Shown here: piece by piece, positions 15,524 to 23,065 of the stretch
How the letters are laid out: the number at the start of each line of letters is the position of its first letter
Numbering within the stretch: the first letter of the stretch is position 1
Origin: JAWPMV01 sp038527215
Lineage (GTDB): Bacteria > Bacteroidota > Bacteroidia > J057
Assembly (NCBI GenBank): GCA_038527215.1
Contig: JBCBGC010000086.1
Location: 1-33,876, forward strand
Direction: 5' to 3'
DNA length: 33,876 nt
The notes under the pieces: generated by a model
What the model was told of the DNA's origin: nothing
The model's database searches: none
What the model saw: the letters and a program-made list of their open reading frames with translations, nothing else
Position numbers and translations under genes: made by a program

Positions 15524-15525
15524 TC

Positions 15526-15551
15526 AAGTCAAATTATTTCAAATATGACTT
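15526..15551. promoter_or_regulatory. inverted repeat, putative controller-protein operator
   Basis: The arms AAGTCA (15526-15531) and TGACTT (15546-15551) lie symmetrically, with inner ATT/AAT also matching, in a 26-bp imperfect palindrome. It spans the presumed transcription start and the start codon of the HTH gene. GACT/AGTC half-sites recall the C-boxes bound by restriction-modification controller proteins; that parallel is inference. Confidence 0.45.
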
Positions 15552-15847
15552 TTGGACAAACTCTGAAAAAGGCAAGAGAATCACAAGGACTGCTATTAAG
15601 ACAAGTAGCAGCACGATTAGAAGTTGATACAGCAACAGTATCTAAAATCGAAAATGGTCTTCGCCATGCTACAAAAAAGCAGATTAAAGCATTATCTACC
15701 ATATTGAAGATTGAATATAGAGATTTGGAAGCATCTTGGATGGGAAATAAAATTTACCAAATGCTTCAAGATATTGATGACCCTAATCAAGCTTTGCTTG
15801 TAGCAGAAGAACATGTCCTCTATAACTCTCAAACCCAAGAAAAATGA
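15545..15847 (+). CDS. XRE-family HTH regulator (probable C protein of the RM operon)
   Basis: A 100-residue protein from ATG 15545 (a longer frame from TTG 15521 would overlap the promoter). An XRE/lambda-Cro type helix-turn-helix fills the first 65 residues: FGQTLKKARESQGLLLRQVAARLEVDTATVSKIENGLRHATKKQIKALSTIL, with the recognition helix TATVSKIENG. The tail WMGNKIYQMLQDIDDPNQALLVAEEHVLY is helical. The stop overlaps the methyltransferase start (ATGA), so the genes are coupled as in C-M-R systems. There it would time restriction after modification, probably acting on the palindrome over its own start. The AT-rich composition matches the two genes that follow. Confidence 0.88.
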   Translation: MTFGQTLKKARESQGLLLRQVAARLEVDTATVSKIENGLRHATKKQIKALSTILKIEYRDLEASWMGNKIYQMLQDIDDPNQALLVAEEHVLYNSQTQEK

Positions 15848-17409
15848 ATGCAATTGACTTATATAGCGGTATTGGAGGGTGGACTCTCGGTATGAAACTG
15901 TCAGGTATCAATAATGTGGCTTCATATGAATGGTGGCATGAAGCCAATCAAACTCACAATTTGAATTTCAAAACAAATCATAAAGAAATTGATATCAGGA
16001 AAATTAACCCCAAAGATTTAGATTATGGAAAAGAAATTGATTTTGTTGTGGGAAGTCCACCGTGTACACAATTCTCATTCGCAAATAAGGGAGGTAATGG
16101 AGACATAAATGATGGATTAATTGACATCCATAAGTTTTTAGAAATTGTCCAGCACTTAAATCCGAAATATTGGGCAATGGAAAATGTTCCAAGAGTTGCA
16201 AGAATTCTTGAAAACGAAATCAAAGAGGGTGGTTCGCTTCAAAAGTTTGCTCCTTTAGTTAAACACATCTTAGTGGTTGATTCTGCAGATTATGGGGTTC
16301 CTCAAAATAGAAAAAGAATGATCGCTGGGAATTTTCCTTTGAAAACATTCCAATCATACAAGTCAAATATTGAACAAATAACATTTGGCGAAGTCCTGGA
16401 ATCTCTAAACAAGAAAGAAGTTATTGATCCTAATTTTGGATACAAAATAGATAGAAACGATGTAACAGAGTTAGAGAACGAGGTATCACTAACTCCACAA
16501 GAAGAAAGAATTAATCGAGACTCTAAGACATTTCATCCGATCTATAACAAAATGTCATTCCCAGATAAATTAAATAGACCGAGCCGTACAGTAACTGCAA
16601 CATGCACTAGAGTATCAAGAGAAAGTATCATTGTTGAGGCAAAAAAAGGATATAGAAGATTAAATGTCAGAGAGAGAGGCGTAATTCAAGGTTTCCCTAT
16701 CACATATCAATTTTACGGAAGAACATTGAATGCGAAATTTAAAATGATTGGAAATGCTGTACCACCTGTTCTGACTTATTATATATTCCAAAGCATGCTT
16801 GAAATTCCGCCAAACAAAGTCAAGCATCCCTCTCAATCCAATTACTACCATATAGCTCCTAAATTCAAAAGTAAGGAATCTAAGCTTGGACTTCCCAAAA
16901 GGAAATTTCCAGCGAAAAGAAAATTTATGTTTGCAGTACCGAATTTGAGATATGGGAGCGGTGTAAGATTTGAGCTTTCTAATAATCCAAAATCAGAAGA
17001 AATACCATGGTCTTTTAAATTCTTTCATGGTAACTCTAAGAATATAAAGGAAATCAAACTTAATAAGGAAATCAAACAAGTATTATCGCCTGTTGTAAAC
17101 TCAACCAAGAATAAAATATTTAATGAATCGATTAAAGAGATTACTACAAGATTCAAAAGCTATAAGCCGAAGAAGCTTCAGGAACTTTGGACTTCCACGG
17201 AACTAAACACAGATGTATTTGATTTTCTAGATGAAGTTGGGAGTCATGTGGAAAAAATAATGAATATTGCTGATTTTAATGAAATAGAACCATCTGTTCT
17301 TTTAGCAATAACAGAGGATGATAATAAAAAATTAATAGAGAATTACAGGAGTATTCTAGCAGGAATGTATCTCCTCTCAAGTCTCAATACTAAGATATTA
17401 GAAAAATGA
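15844..17409 (+). CDS. DNA (cytosine-5) methyltransferase with long C-terminal extension
   Basis: A type II modification enzyme with the C5-MTase motifs in order: I DLYSGIGGWTLG (5-16), IV GSPPCTQFS with catalytic Cys74, VI AMENVPR (112-117), VIII QNRKRM (154-159), a target region, IX RTVTATC (248-254) and X GNAVPP (303-308). It transfers methyl from SAM to C5 of cytosine in its site. Family cores usually end soon after motif X; here about 200 further residues follow, Lys-rich at first (LGLPKRKFPAKRKFMFAVPNL) and then helical. Their role is unknown; a fused DNA-binding or regulatory domain is possible. Overlaps of four bases with the HTH gene upstream and the endonuclease downstream make a single transcript. 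Confidence 0.93.
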   Translation: MNAIDLYSGIGGWTLGMKLSGINNVASYEWWHEANQTHNLNFKTNHKEIDIRKINPKDLDYGKEIDFVVGSPPCTQFSFANKGGNGDINDGLIDIHKFLEIVQHLNPKYWAMENVPRVARILENEIKEGGSLQKFAPLVKHILVVDSADYGVPQNRKRMIAGNFPLKTFQSYKSNIEQITFGEVLESLNKKEVIDPNFGYKIDRNDVTELENEVSLTPQEERINRDSKTFHPIYNKMSFPDKLNRPSRTVTATCTRVSRESIIVEAKKGYRRLNVRERGVIQGFPITYQFYGRTLNAKFKMIGNAVPPVLTYYIFQSMLEIPPNKVKHPSQSNYYHIAPKFKSKESKLGLPKRKFPAKRKFMFAVPNLRYGSGVRFELSNNPKSEEIPWSFKFFHGNSKNIKEIKLNKEIKQVLSPVVNSTKNKIFNESIKEITTRFKSYKPKKLQELWTSTELNTDVFDFLDEVGSHVEKIMNIADFNEIEPSVLLAITEDDNKKLIENYRSILAGMYLLSSLNTKILEK

Positions 17410-18017
17410 AAATAGGAGCTATGTACTCCCATTTAAATGGTTTTGAGTGGATACAATACCATCAAAAGGCAATGTGGGACGAAATGAAAGGAATAATTGA
17501 ATCGATTGATGCTGAGGAATATAGAACTAAGGTCAGCAAAGAAAAAAGGATGAAGGGCAAAAAGCTATTTAGTCCAATTGATCTAAATAAGAAGATAAAA
17601 AAAGAGTTTGAGGAATTAGGCTGGTTTGAAAGTAGGACAAGTTATTGGGTTACAGATCAATACAACTTAATTGCAAGGACAATGCATTTAAGTACTGATG
17701 AGCAAAAAAAGATAATTGAGGAGGAAGGAAGAATAGCAACATATTCTTATAATCAAACAGATTTTGTTAAAAATCGGATTGCTGTTGAAGTTCAATTTGG
17801 AAAGTACAGTTTCGTTGCCTACGATTTATTTGTAAAACACCTAGCTTTTTATGTGGGTGACACAATTGATGTAGGAATTGAAATATTACCGATGAAAACA
17901 ATGCAAGCGGAAATGTCATCAGGTCCTGGCTATTATGAAGGAGCTCTATACGACTTAGCAAGACAAGGAAGGGGTGTTCCTGCGGTTCCTCTTGTTCTTG
18001 TCGGAATCGAGCCATAG
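17406..18017 (+). CDS. type II restriction endonuclease, BglII-like
   Basis: A 203-residue PD-(D/E)XK-type endonuclease similar to the BglII family. The catalytic segment QTDFVKNRIAVEVQFGKYSF carries Asp119, Glu128 and Gln130, with exactly the spacing of BglII Asp84-Glu93-Gln95. The strand VGIEILPMKTMQAEMSSG and the C-terminal block YYEGALYDLARQGRGVPAVPLVLVGIEP continue the family pattern. It should cut unmodified DNA at the site protected by the adjacent methyltransferase. BglII cuts AGATCT, but this enzyme's site cannot be inferred, and the partner here is a C5 enzyme, whereas M.BglII is, to my knowledge, an N4-cytosine enzyme. The ATG overlaps the methyltransferase stop (AATGA). Confidence 0.88.
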   Translation: MKIGAMYSHLNGFEWIQYHQKAMWDEMKGIIESIDAEEYRTKVSKEKRMKGKKLFSPIDLNKKIKKEFEELGWFESRTSYWVTDQYNLIARTMHLSTDEQKKIIEEEGRIATYSYNQTDFVKNRIAVEVQFGKYSFVAYDLFVKHLAFYVGDTIDVGIEILPMKTMQAEMSSGPGYYEGALYDLARQGRGVPAVPLVLVGIEP

Positions 18018-18054
18018 CCAAAAAAATGCTGGTGATCAGTGTAAGTCCCCCTCC

Positions 18055-18062
18055 TATCTTTG
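18055..18062 (+). promoter_or_regulatory. -7 promoter element TATCTTTG
   Basis: An exact TAnnTTTG match 18 bases upstream of the ATG at 18081, implying a very short leader. This supports the ATG at 18081 over the TTG at 18060 as the start of the lipoprotein gene. No clear -33 element was seen. Confidence 0.55.
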
Positions 18063-18080
18063 TCCACCAATTCCAGTCCT

Positions 18081-18800
18081 ATGAAAATGAAATGCCTGCT
18101 CCTCCTCTTGGGAGTACTAGCCTGCCAATCTCCTTCCTCCTCCGAAAATGCCTCTTCCACCTATGCCGACGTCCAGATCGCCGGGGCCATGAAAAACGTC
18201 ATGTGGAAGGGCGAATTGGATCCGGTGATCACCCTGGATACGCTGAGTCGCAAGGAAAACCTTTTTGCGGTAGGTCCGGAAACGGGCCTGCGAGGAGAAA
18301 TCATGGTGCATGAAGGCCGAGCTTTTGTGTCGCGGATTGGTCCGGATTCTGCCCTGTTGGTGGAGGAAAACTTTGCGGTGGGTGCGCCCTTCCTGGTCTA
18401 TGCCTATGTGGAAGCCTGGGAAGAGGTCATGCTGCCGGATAGTGTGTTGAACCTACCGACCTTAGAGGCTTTTATTGAGAAAGAGACACAGGCAAAAAAA
18501 CGTCCCTTCGCTTTCAAACTAGCGGGCAAAGCTACGGCGATCTACCACGCCCAGAACTTGCCTCCAGGTACCAAAGTTTCCTCTCCGGCGGAAGCCCATC
18601 AAGGGCAGGTGAATTTTCCCCTTTATGAGGAGGCGATCAAGGTTACCGGCTTTTTCTCCACCGAACATCAGGGGGTTTTTACCCATCATGATTCCTACTT
18701 ACACCTGCACTTGCTCACCGAGGATGAAAGCCGCATGGGCCACGTTGACGCTATGCAATGGGCTCAGGGAGAGATGCAGCTGTTTTTGCCGCTGAGATAA
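18081..18800 (+). CDS. acetolactate decarboxylase-like lipoprotein
   Basis: A 239-residue protein with a lipoprotein signal (KCLLLLLGVLAC, Cys15). The mature part follows the alpha-acetolactate decarboxylase family: GELDPVITLDTL, VGPETGLRGEIMVHEGRAFV, FLVYAYVEAW, and GFFSTEHQGVFTHHDSYLHLH continuing to RMGHVD. The zinc ligands are conserved: His208 and His210 (H-x-H) and His221, eleven residues later, the same spacing as His194/His196/His207 of the Brevibacillus enzyme. That enzyme converts acetolactate to acetoin in the cytosol or outside it. A lipid-anchored form suggests an envelope location, where another substrate is likely. The gene lies just after the restriction island and has normal GC content. 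Promoter TATCTTTG is at 18055. Confidence 0.85.
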   Translation: MKMKCLLLLLGVLACQSPSSSENASSTYADVQIAGAMKNVMWKGELDPVITLDTLSRKENLFAVGPETGLRGEIMVHEGRAFVSRIGPDSALLVEENFAVGAPFLVYAYVEAWEEVMLPDSVLNLPTLEAFIEKETQAKKRPFAFKLAGKATAIYHAQNLPPGTKVSSPAEAHQGQVNFPLYEEAIKVTGFFSTEHQGVFTHHDSYLHLHLLTEDESRMGHVDAMQWAQGEMQLFLPLR

Positions 18801-18874
18801 AAAGCTAACCGTAAGCCCGGGATGGCCGTAAGGACATAAAGCACAATCCAGGACCAATCCTCTTCAGGCACTCC

Positions 18875-19837
18875 ATGAAAAACATCATTATGTTAGGCTG
18901 CTGGCTCATGCTCTGGCTCGTGGCGAGCAGCCAACCTACTTCGCGCCCGGATTACCATCGGGCAGACAGCATCGCCCTTTCCATCAAAAAACGCTGGGCC
19001 AAAGACCCCGAAATCCTGGCGCATCGACTCACCGATTCCCTTTTGACCGAACAAGAAAAAGCTCGTGCCATTTACAGATGGATCACGGCTCATATTGCTT
19101 ATGACCCAAAGGCGTATTTTGACCGAAAAAAGCGGGTGTTTGAAGCAGAAAAAATCCTCAAACGCAAGCGGGTAGTTTGCTCCGGCTATGCCATTTTGTT
19201 CCAGACTTTGTGTGAGTACGCGGGCTTGGAAAGCGCCTATGTGCGTGGGTATGCGCGAAATGAACCCTTGAAAATTGGCCGATACCAGCGGCGAGCCTTG
19301 CATGCCTGGAATGCCGTAAAGATAGACGGGAAATGGCAGTTCGTGGATACCACCTGGGGAAGTGGGTGGACCGATTTGAAAAGGCGGAAATTTACCCGCC
19401 GCTTGAAAGATGATTATTTTTTGCCGAACCAAACCGGCTTTTTTCTTTCCCATTTTCCGGAAGATTCTCTTTGGTTATTGGAGGCAGGGATGACGGACAA
19501 AATGGTTTTTTTTCGTTCTCCTGTCCCCGGACCAGCCGCCCGGACGACTACGCTCCGGCAGATTGTCCCTTCAGAAGGCATCTTGCGTCAGGCCCCGGGC
19601 GAAAACATCCGTTTTTACTTTTGCTTTGACCAACTTCCCCTCAACCCCTATATGAAAATCCTGGCTGAACCCTTGAGAAAGCGGAAAAATGCCGAGCCTT
19701 ATCTGGTGCGGGCCGTCCCTAAAGCCGAAGGAGAAGGCTACGTGTTTGACTTTCCTGTACCAAAAAGGGGGAATTATTTGTTGCGAATATTCCTCGGGGA
19801 GGAGCTTTTTTTTACCTATCGCCTCTACGCCCGATAG
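18875..19837 (+). CDS. secreted transglutaminase-like protein
   Basis: A 320-residue protein with a signal peptide (IIMLGCWLMLWLVASS, cleavage near residue 19-20). The transglutaminase-like core has EKARAIYRWITAHIAYDP, then RVVCSGYAILFQTLCEYAGL with catalytic Cys102, RALHAWNAVKIDGKWQFVDTTWG with His143 and Asp158: a complete Cys-His-Asp triad. The C-terminal about 130 residues are beta-rich, with the look of an Ig-like accessory domain. Bacterial members act as peptidases or cross-linkers outside the inner membrane. It resembles the kyphoscoliosis-peptidase-like branch. It stands alone between two unrelated genes. Confidence 0.85.
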   Translation: MKNIIMLGCWLMLWLVASSQPTSRPDYHRADSIALSIKKRWAKDPEILAHRLTDSLLTEQEKARAIYRWITAHIAYDPKAYFDRKKRVFEAEKILKRKRVVCSGYAILFQTLCEYAGLESAYVRGYARNEPLKIGRYQRRALHAWNAVKIDGKWQFVDTTWGSGWTDLKRRKFTRRLKDDYFLPNQTGFFLSHFPEDSLWLLEAGMTDKMVFFRSPVPGPAARTTTLRQIVPSEGILRQAPGENIRFYFCFDQLPLNPYMKILAEPLRKRKNAEPYLVRAVPKAEGEGYVFDFPVPKRGNYLLRIFLGEELFFTYRLYAR

Positions 19838-19888
19838 CGGTGGATTATCTCCTGAGAAATGACAGTTAATCCCTATCTTGCGGCCCTT

Positions 19889-20416
19889 ATGATCACGCCC
19901 CAACACATTGCCTCCTACTTAGAAGATCTGGTCCAGCATTTACTGACTGCTCTCCAGGACTTTGACCTAAAGCCCCTGGAGTACGGGATTTACCACTATC
20001 CGGATCATCATCCAGGTTGGTTTATTGCCGTCTTTTTTGCGGATAAAGTCGACCTGGAAAGGGCCTTAGCCGATGGAACTTGCTATCAAATGCATAGCTT
20101 TCTCACCAAAAGTTTGGCAGGGGAAGAACTCCTGGCTGAGGTTCCCCGGGATATTTTCTTTGAGGTAGGACCTCGTCCTACAGAAGGCCGTCCCATGGAC
20201 ATTTTTTACCTGAACCTGATCATGAAGTACGAGCGTCGTCAAACGGAAGATGATTCGGAGGGTGAAATTTGCCAGGCTTGCGGCCACCCTTTTGAGCAGC
20301 ATCAGATGTTAGGGCCAGTAGACGAGAAGGTAGGGACCCCTACCCATGGCTGGATGACCTGTGATCAGGAAGGCTGCCATTGCTTTCAGACCTGGGATTT
20401 GAACTTTGCTGGATAA
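19889..20416 (+). CDS. hypothetical protein with C-terminal zinc-binding-like cysteine cluster
   Basis: A 175-residue soluble protein from ATG 19889 (a 10-codon-longer version from 19859 would place the start upstream of the TATCTTGC promoter-like stretch). The body is acidic alpha/beta (LEDLVQHLLTALQDFDLKPLEYGIY, GWFIAVFFADKVDLERAL). The C-terminus has CQACGHPFEQHQ and, after a loop, CDQEGCHCF, giving CxxC...CxxxxCxC with nearby histidines, a likely structural zinc site. The family is not recognised. It lies between the transglutaminase gene and a secreted hypothetical gene. Confidence 0.75.
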   Translation: MITPQHIASYLEDLVQHLLTALQDFDLKPLEYGIYHYPDHHPGWFIAVFFADKVDLERALADGTCYQMHSFLTKSLAGEELLAEVPRDIFFEVGPRPTEGRPMDIFYLNLIMKYERRQTEDDSEGEICQACGHPFEQHQMLGPVDEKVGTPTHGWMTCDQEGCHCFQTWDLNFAG

Positions 20417-20452
20417 ATTTCGCCCAAGGAATCACTTACATTTTTTGCACCC

Positions 20453-21046
20453 ATGACCATTGAAAACACTTTCCTTCGCCTTACTTTTTTTACCCTCATC
20501 CTTACCTGGCTTTCCTTTTCCCTACGAGCGCAGGAAGGATTTGTGCTGGAAGCTGATTCTTTCAACTATCGCATCACTTTTCCGCAGGAGCCCGTTGCCA
20601 ATAATTCTATTATGCGGTCGCCCAAGGGGAAAATTTATATCAATTCATATTTCTACAAAACAGGGGAAGATTCCGCTGAGGATAACCTGTTATTCTTGGT
20701 CAACTACACCAAATACCCGGCGGAAGCGACCGATTGGCATTCGGAGGAGGAGAGAAAAAATCTTTTTCGAGGAGCAGTGGATGGCTTTGTGGCCAGTGTC
20801 AGAGGAGAATTGGTGCGTGAAGAGGAGGTGGAGTTCTCCGGTTATCCGGGACGAAAAGTGCAGGTAAAAACCGCTGACGAAATCCTCTTGTTCAATGTGC
20901 GGATTTACATGGTGGATGATAAGTTATATTTGCTACAGGTCGCTTCGAAAATAGAAGCCTATCCCAATGAGGAGGCCGATGCTTTCCTGGATTCCTTCAG
21001 CTTTCTCGGCCCTTTTGAAGCCCTACCTGAAAAGGATGATAAATAA
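20453..21046 (+). CDS. secreted hypothetical protein, 197 aa
   Basis: A signal peptide (FLRLTFFTLILTWLSFSLRA, cleavage after RAQ near 27) precedes a beta-rich mature protein of about 170 residues. It carries FNYRITFPQEPV, KIYINSYFYKTG, LLFLVNYTKYP, FSGYPGRKVQVKTADEILLFNVRIYMVDDKLYLLQVAS and DAFLDSFSFLG. The layout recalls small PsbP/Mog1-like fold proteins of the Bacteroidota, which end in a similar FLDSF helix, but this is only resemblance. Its last codons overlap the start of the next lipoprotein gene by eleven bases, so the genes are coupled. Confidence 0.75.
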   Translation: MTIENTFLRLTFFTLILTWLSFSLRAQEGFVLEADSFNYRITFPQEPVANNSIMRSPKGKIYINSYFYKTGEDSAEDNLLFLVNYTKYPAEATDWHSEEERKNLFRGAVDGFVASVRGELVREEEVEFSGYPGRKVQVKTADEILLFNVRIYMVDDKLYLLQVASKIEAYPNEEADAFLDSFSFLGPFEALPEKDDK

Positions 21047-21824
21047 AGCACTTATATATCTGTTCGTACTTCTTGGGCTACTTGCTTGTCGTAGCCAGGG
21101 ACCCGATTCGGACCTCAGCGCCACTGACCGCTTGCAAGCCCAGATGGATGCCCTGGCCCAGGGGCTCGACAACCCCTGGAAGCAGAAAATCCTCCGACAG
21201 CATATGCGCCTGGATTGGATGGAACATGCCACCCAACCGGTGGATTCTGCCTGGATAGCGGAGCATGTATTCCTGTTTCGCTGGCAAAACCGCGACCTGG
21301 GGCAGGTGCGCTATAGTCCGGAAATGTTTCCTGGCATTAAGGACTACACCATAGAACTGCTGGTCTTTGGCGCGGACAGTGTGGTGATGGATACGCTTTT
21401 ATTACATGGCGGCAAGGAGAAATTTGGGCGGATCATCCTCAGCGACTGGAACCGGGATGGGGACAACAACATTACCCATGGCCGACAATCTGCCCATCAA
21501 CTATCCGGCAAGGCAGGCTGGGCCATGGAATATGAAGTGCTCAAGTGGCATCCACAGGATTCTGCCTATCGGGAGATTTTTGCTTACCAACAAGAAATCA
21601 GAGCATGTGCAGGAGAAGATGGGCAGCGAAAAGTTACCTACACCGAATGGCCGGAAGCGGGCGAAATGCTCATTACTTACGGAGAATCAACCTTTGCCTG
21701 TGATTCCTATTGGTTGAACTATGAAAACCAGCCTAGCCGCCTGGAAAGCTTACCCAACCAGGATTCCTTGTGGTACCGATGGGATGAAGAAAAATTTGCC
21801 TATCTCCCGGTCCCTAAACAGTAA
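21036..21824 (+). CDS. hypothetical lipoprotein, 262 aa
   Basis: Starting at ATG 21036, the protein has a lipoprotein signal INKALIYLFVLLGLLAC (Cys18). An upstream alternative start at 20967 would remove it from the N-terminus and is unlikely. The mature part has DNPWKQKILRQHMRLDWM, FLFRWQNRDLGQVRYSPEMFPGIKDYTIELLVFGADSVVMDTLLL, and a C-terminal region with several Tyr/Trp pairs. No family is recognised. It overlaps the previous secreted-protein gene and abuts the next lipoprotein gene, giving a three-gene envelope operon 20453-22352. Confidence 0.72.
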   Translation: MINKALIYLFVLLGLLACRSQGPDSDLSATDRLQAQMDALAQGLDNPWKQKILRQHMRLDWMEHATQPVDSAWIAEHVFLFRWQNRDLGQVRYSPEMFPGIKDYTIELLVFGADSVVMDTLLLHGGKEKFGRIILSDWNRDGDNNITHGRQSAHQLSGKAGWAMEYEVLKWHPQDSAYREIFAYQQEIRACAGEDGQRKVTYTEWPEAGEMLITYGESTFACDSYWLNYENQPSRLESLPNQDSLWYRWDEEKFAYLPVPKQ

Positions 21825-22352
21825 ATGAACACAAATAAGCATATTACCATGAACAAATCATTATGCATGCTCTTGGGATGGTGGCTAGTCGGGGGCGCCT
21901 TGATGGTCTCGTGCAAAGACCTGGCTCAACCCGATCTCCAACAAATCGAAGAATCAGGCGACTATTGGGATTCTGAAGTCTCCTTTCGTTCGACCTATGA
22001 TTCTTTGGTACGCGAAGATGAATTAGCCGGGCGGAACTTTCTGACAGATCAGGCTCATTATTGCGTGAAGTTCAAGGATAGAAAGCCTTTTGTCAGTAAA
22101 ACCTATACCCAGAAACAAACCCAGGCCATCCTTCAGGTACTGAATGACAGCAGCGCCTATGTTTGGCTGGAAAGTACCCCTGAGTACTTGGAAACCCTGG
22201 TTTTTTACACAGAGGAGGGGCAAGCCATTGGCTTTTGTCAATTGGATCCTATGGGAGAAGTGAATATGTATCCCTATCGTTCCCTGATGAAGTGGGGGAC
22301 TTTGTCGCAAGAAAGGCTGCAGACCTTAAAAGAGATCATGAACCAGCCTTAA
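21825..22352 (+). CDS. hypothetical lipoprotein, 175 aa
   Basis: The gene begins on the base after the previous stop. A lipoprotein signal (SLCMLLGWWLVGGALMVSC) supports either ATG 21825 or ATG 21849; the latter gives a more standard signal length. The mature protein is about 145 residues, with FLTDQAHYCVKFKDRKPF, QTQAILQVLNDSSAYVWLESTPEYLETLVFY and FCQLDPMGEVNMYPYRSLMKWG. No family is recognised. Co-transcription with the two genes upstream is likely. The stop overlaps the convergent TetR gene by four bases. Confidence 0.7.
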   Translation: MNTNKHITMNKSLCMLLGWWLVGGALMVSCKDLAQPDLQQIEESGDYWDSEVSFRSTYDSLVREDELAGRNFLTDQAHYCVKFKDRKPFVSKTYTQKQTQAILQVLNDSSAYVWLESTPEYLETLVFYTEEGQAIGFCQLDPMGEVNMYPYRSLMKWGTLSQERLQTLKEIMNQP

Positions 22353-22927
22353 AGCAAGGCCAGGATGGATTCGACCGATGCCCTTGACTCTACGGGATCA
22401 GGTTTGAGCTTGCCCACCGTCCTTAAGCCCATCATATAGGTGTATAAAAAGCTGGCCAGGGTTTCCAGGTCTTTGTCCGGAGAGATTTGACCTGAAGCTA
22501 CCCCTTTGCGTAGGAAGGTGGTAAAGGTTTCGATGACCGCATCCCGATACCCCCGGATTACCTGCATGAGTTGTTCGTCTGTCGGGAGTAACTCGCTAGA
22601 GGTATTGGCGATAAAGCAGCCTTTACAATCTTCGTCCAGGGAGTCATCGGTGATGATTTTTTCAAATACCCCTTTCAGCCCTTTCCGGACATCGTCCTGG
22701 GTGCTAAGGAAATGCTGCAGGCCGCCCAGGTTTTTTTGCCGGTACCGATCAAAAGCCCGTTCAAATAGCTGCTTTTTCCCCCCGAAAGTATGGTAAATGC
22801 TGGCGTTGCTGATGCCGAGAAAGTCAATTAAATCTGTAATGGAGGTATCGAAATAGCCTTTCTTCCAGAAAAGCAGCATGGCTTTTTCCAGGACTTCCTC
22901 TTCATCGAATTGTTTGGCCCTTGGCAT
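22349..22927 (-). CDS. TetR/AcrR family regulator
   Basis: A 192-residue TetR-family repressor. The DNA-binding part is FDEEEVLEKAMLLFWKKGYFDTSITDLIDFLGISNASIYHTFGGKKQLFERAF (residues 7-60), with recognition helix ISNASIYHTF. The C-terminal domain, containing EDCKGCFIANTSSELLPTDEQL, is typical of the AcrR subgroup, where the CKGC-like cysteine segment recurs. It lies downstream of the outer membrane protein gene on the same strand, with its own TATATTTG element at 23010. It is the best candidate to bind the two palindromes at 24966-25022 that flank the promoter of the operon. Confidence 0.92.
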   Translation of the reverse strand: MPRAKQFDEEEVLEKAMLLFWKKGYFDTSITDLIDFLGISNASIYHTFGGKKQLFERAFDRYRQKNLGGLQHFLSTQDDVRKGLKGVFEKIITDDSLDEDCKGCFIANTSSELLPTDEQLMQVIRGYRDAVIETFTTFLRKGVASGQISPDKDLETLASFLYTYMMGLRTVGKLKPDPVESRASVESILALL

Positions 22928-23009
22928 CCGGTTGGCATTGGATGTGAAACAAATTGCGGTTTAAGCTTTGCAGGCGGTTGCGTGAAAAAACCTGGCCGGT
23001 TCAAGTAAA

Positions 23010-23017
23010 CAAATATA
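23010..23017 (-). promoter_or_regulatory. -7 promoter element TATATTTG (minus strand) for TetR gene
   Basis: On the minus strand this reads TATATTTG, an exact TAnnTTTG match, about 80 bases upstream of the TetR ATG at 22927. A -33 TTG-like CCAA lies about 25 bases further up, longer than usual spacing. No palindrome like the one upstream of the OMP operon is present here. Confidence 0.4.
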
Positions 23018-23065
23018 GCTAATTTTCCCCTCTTCCGGAGCCCCAAGGCCCTAATCCATGCTGCT

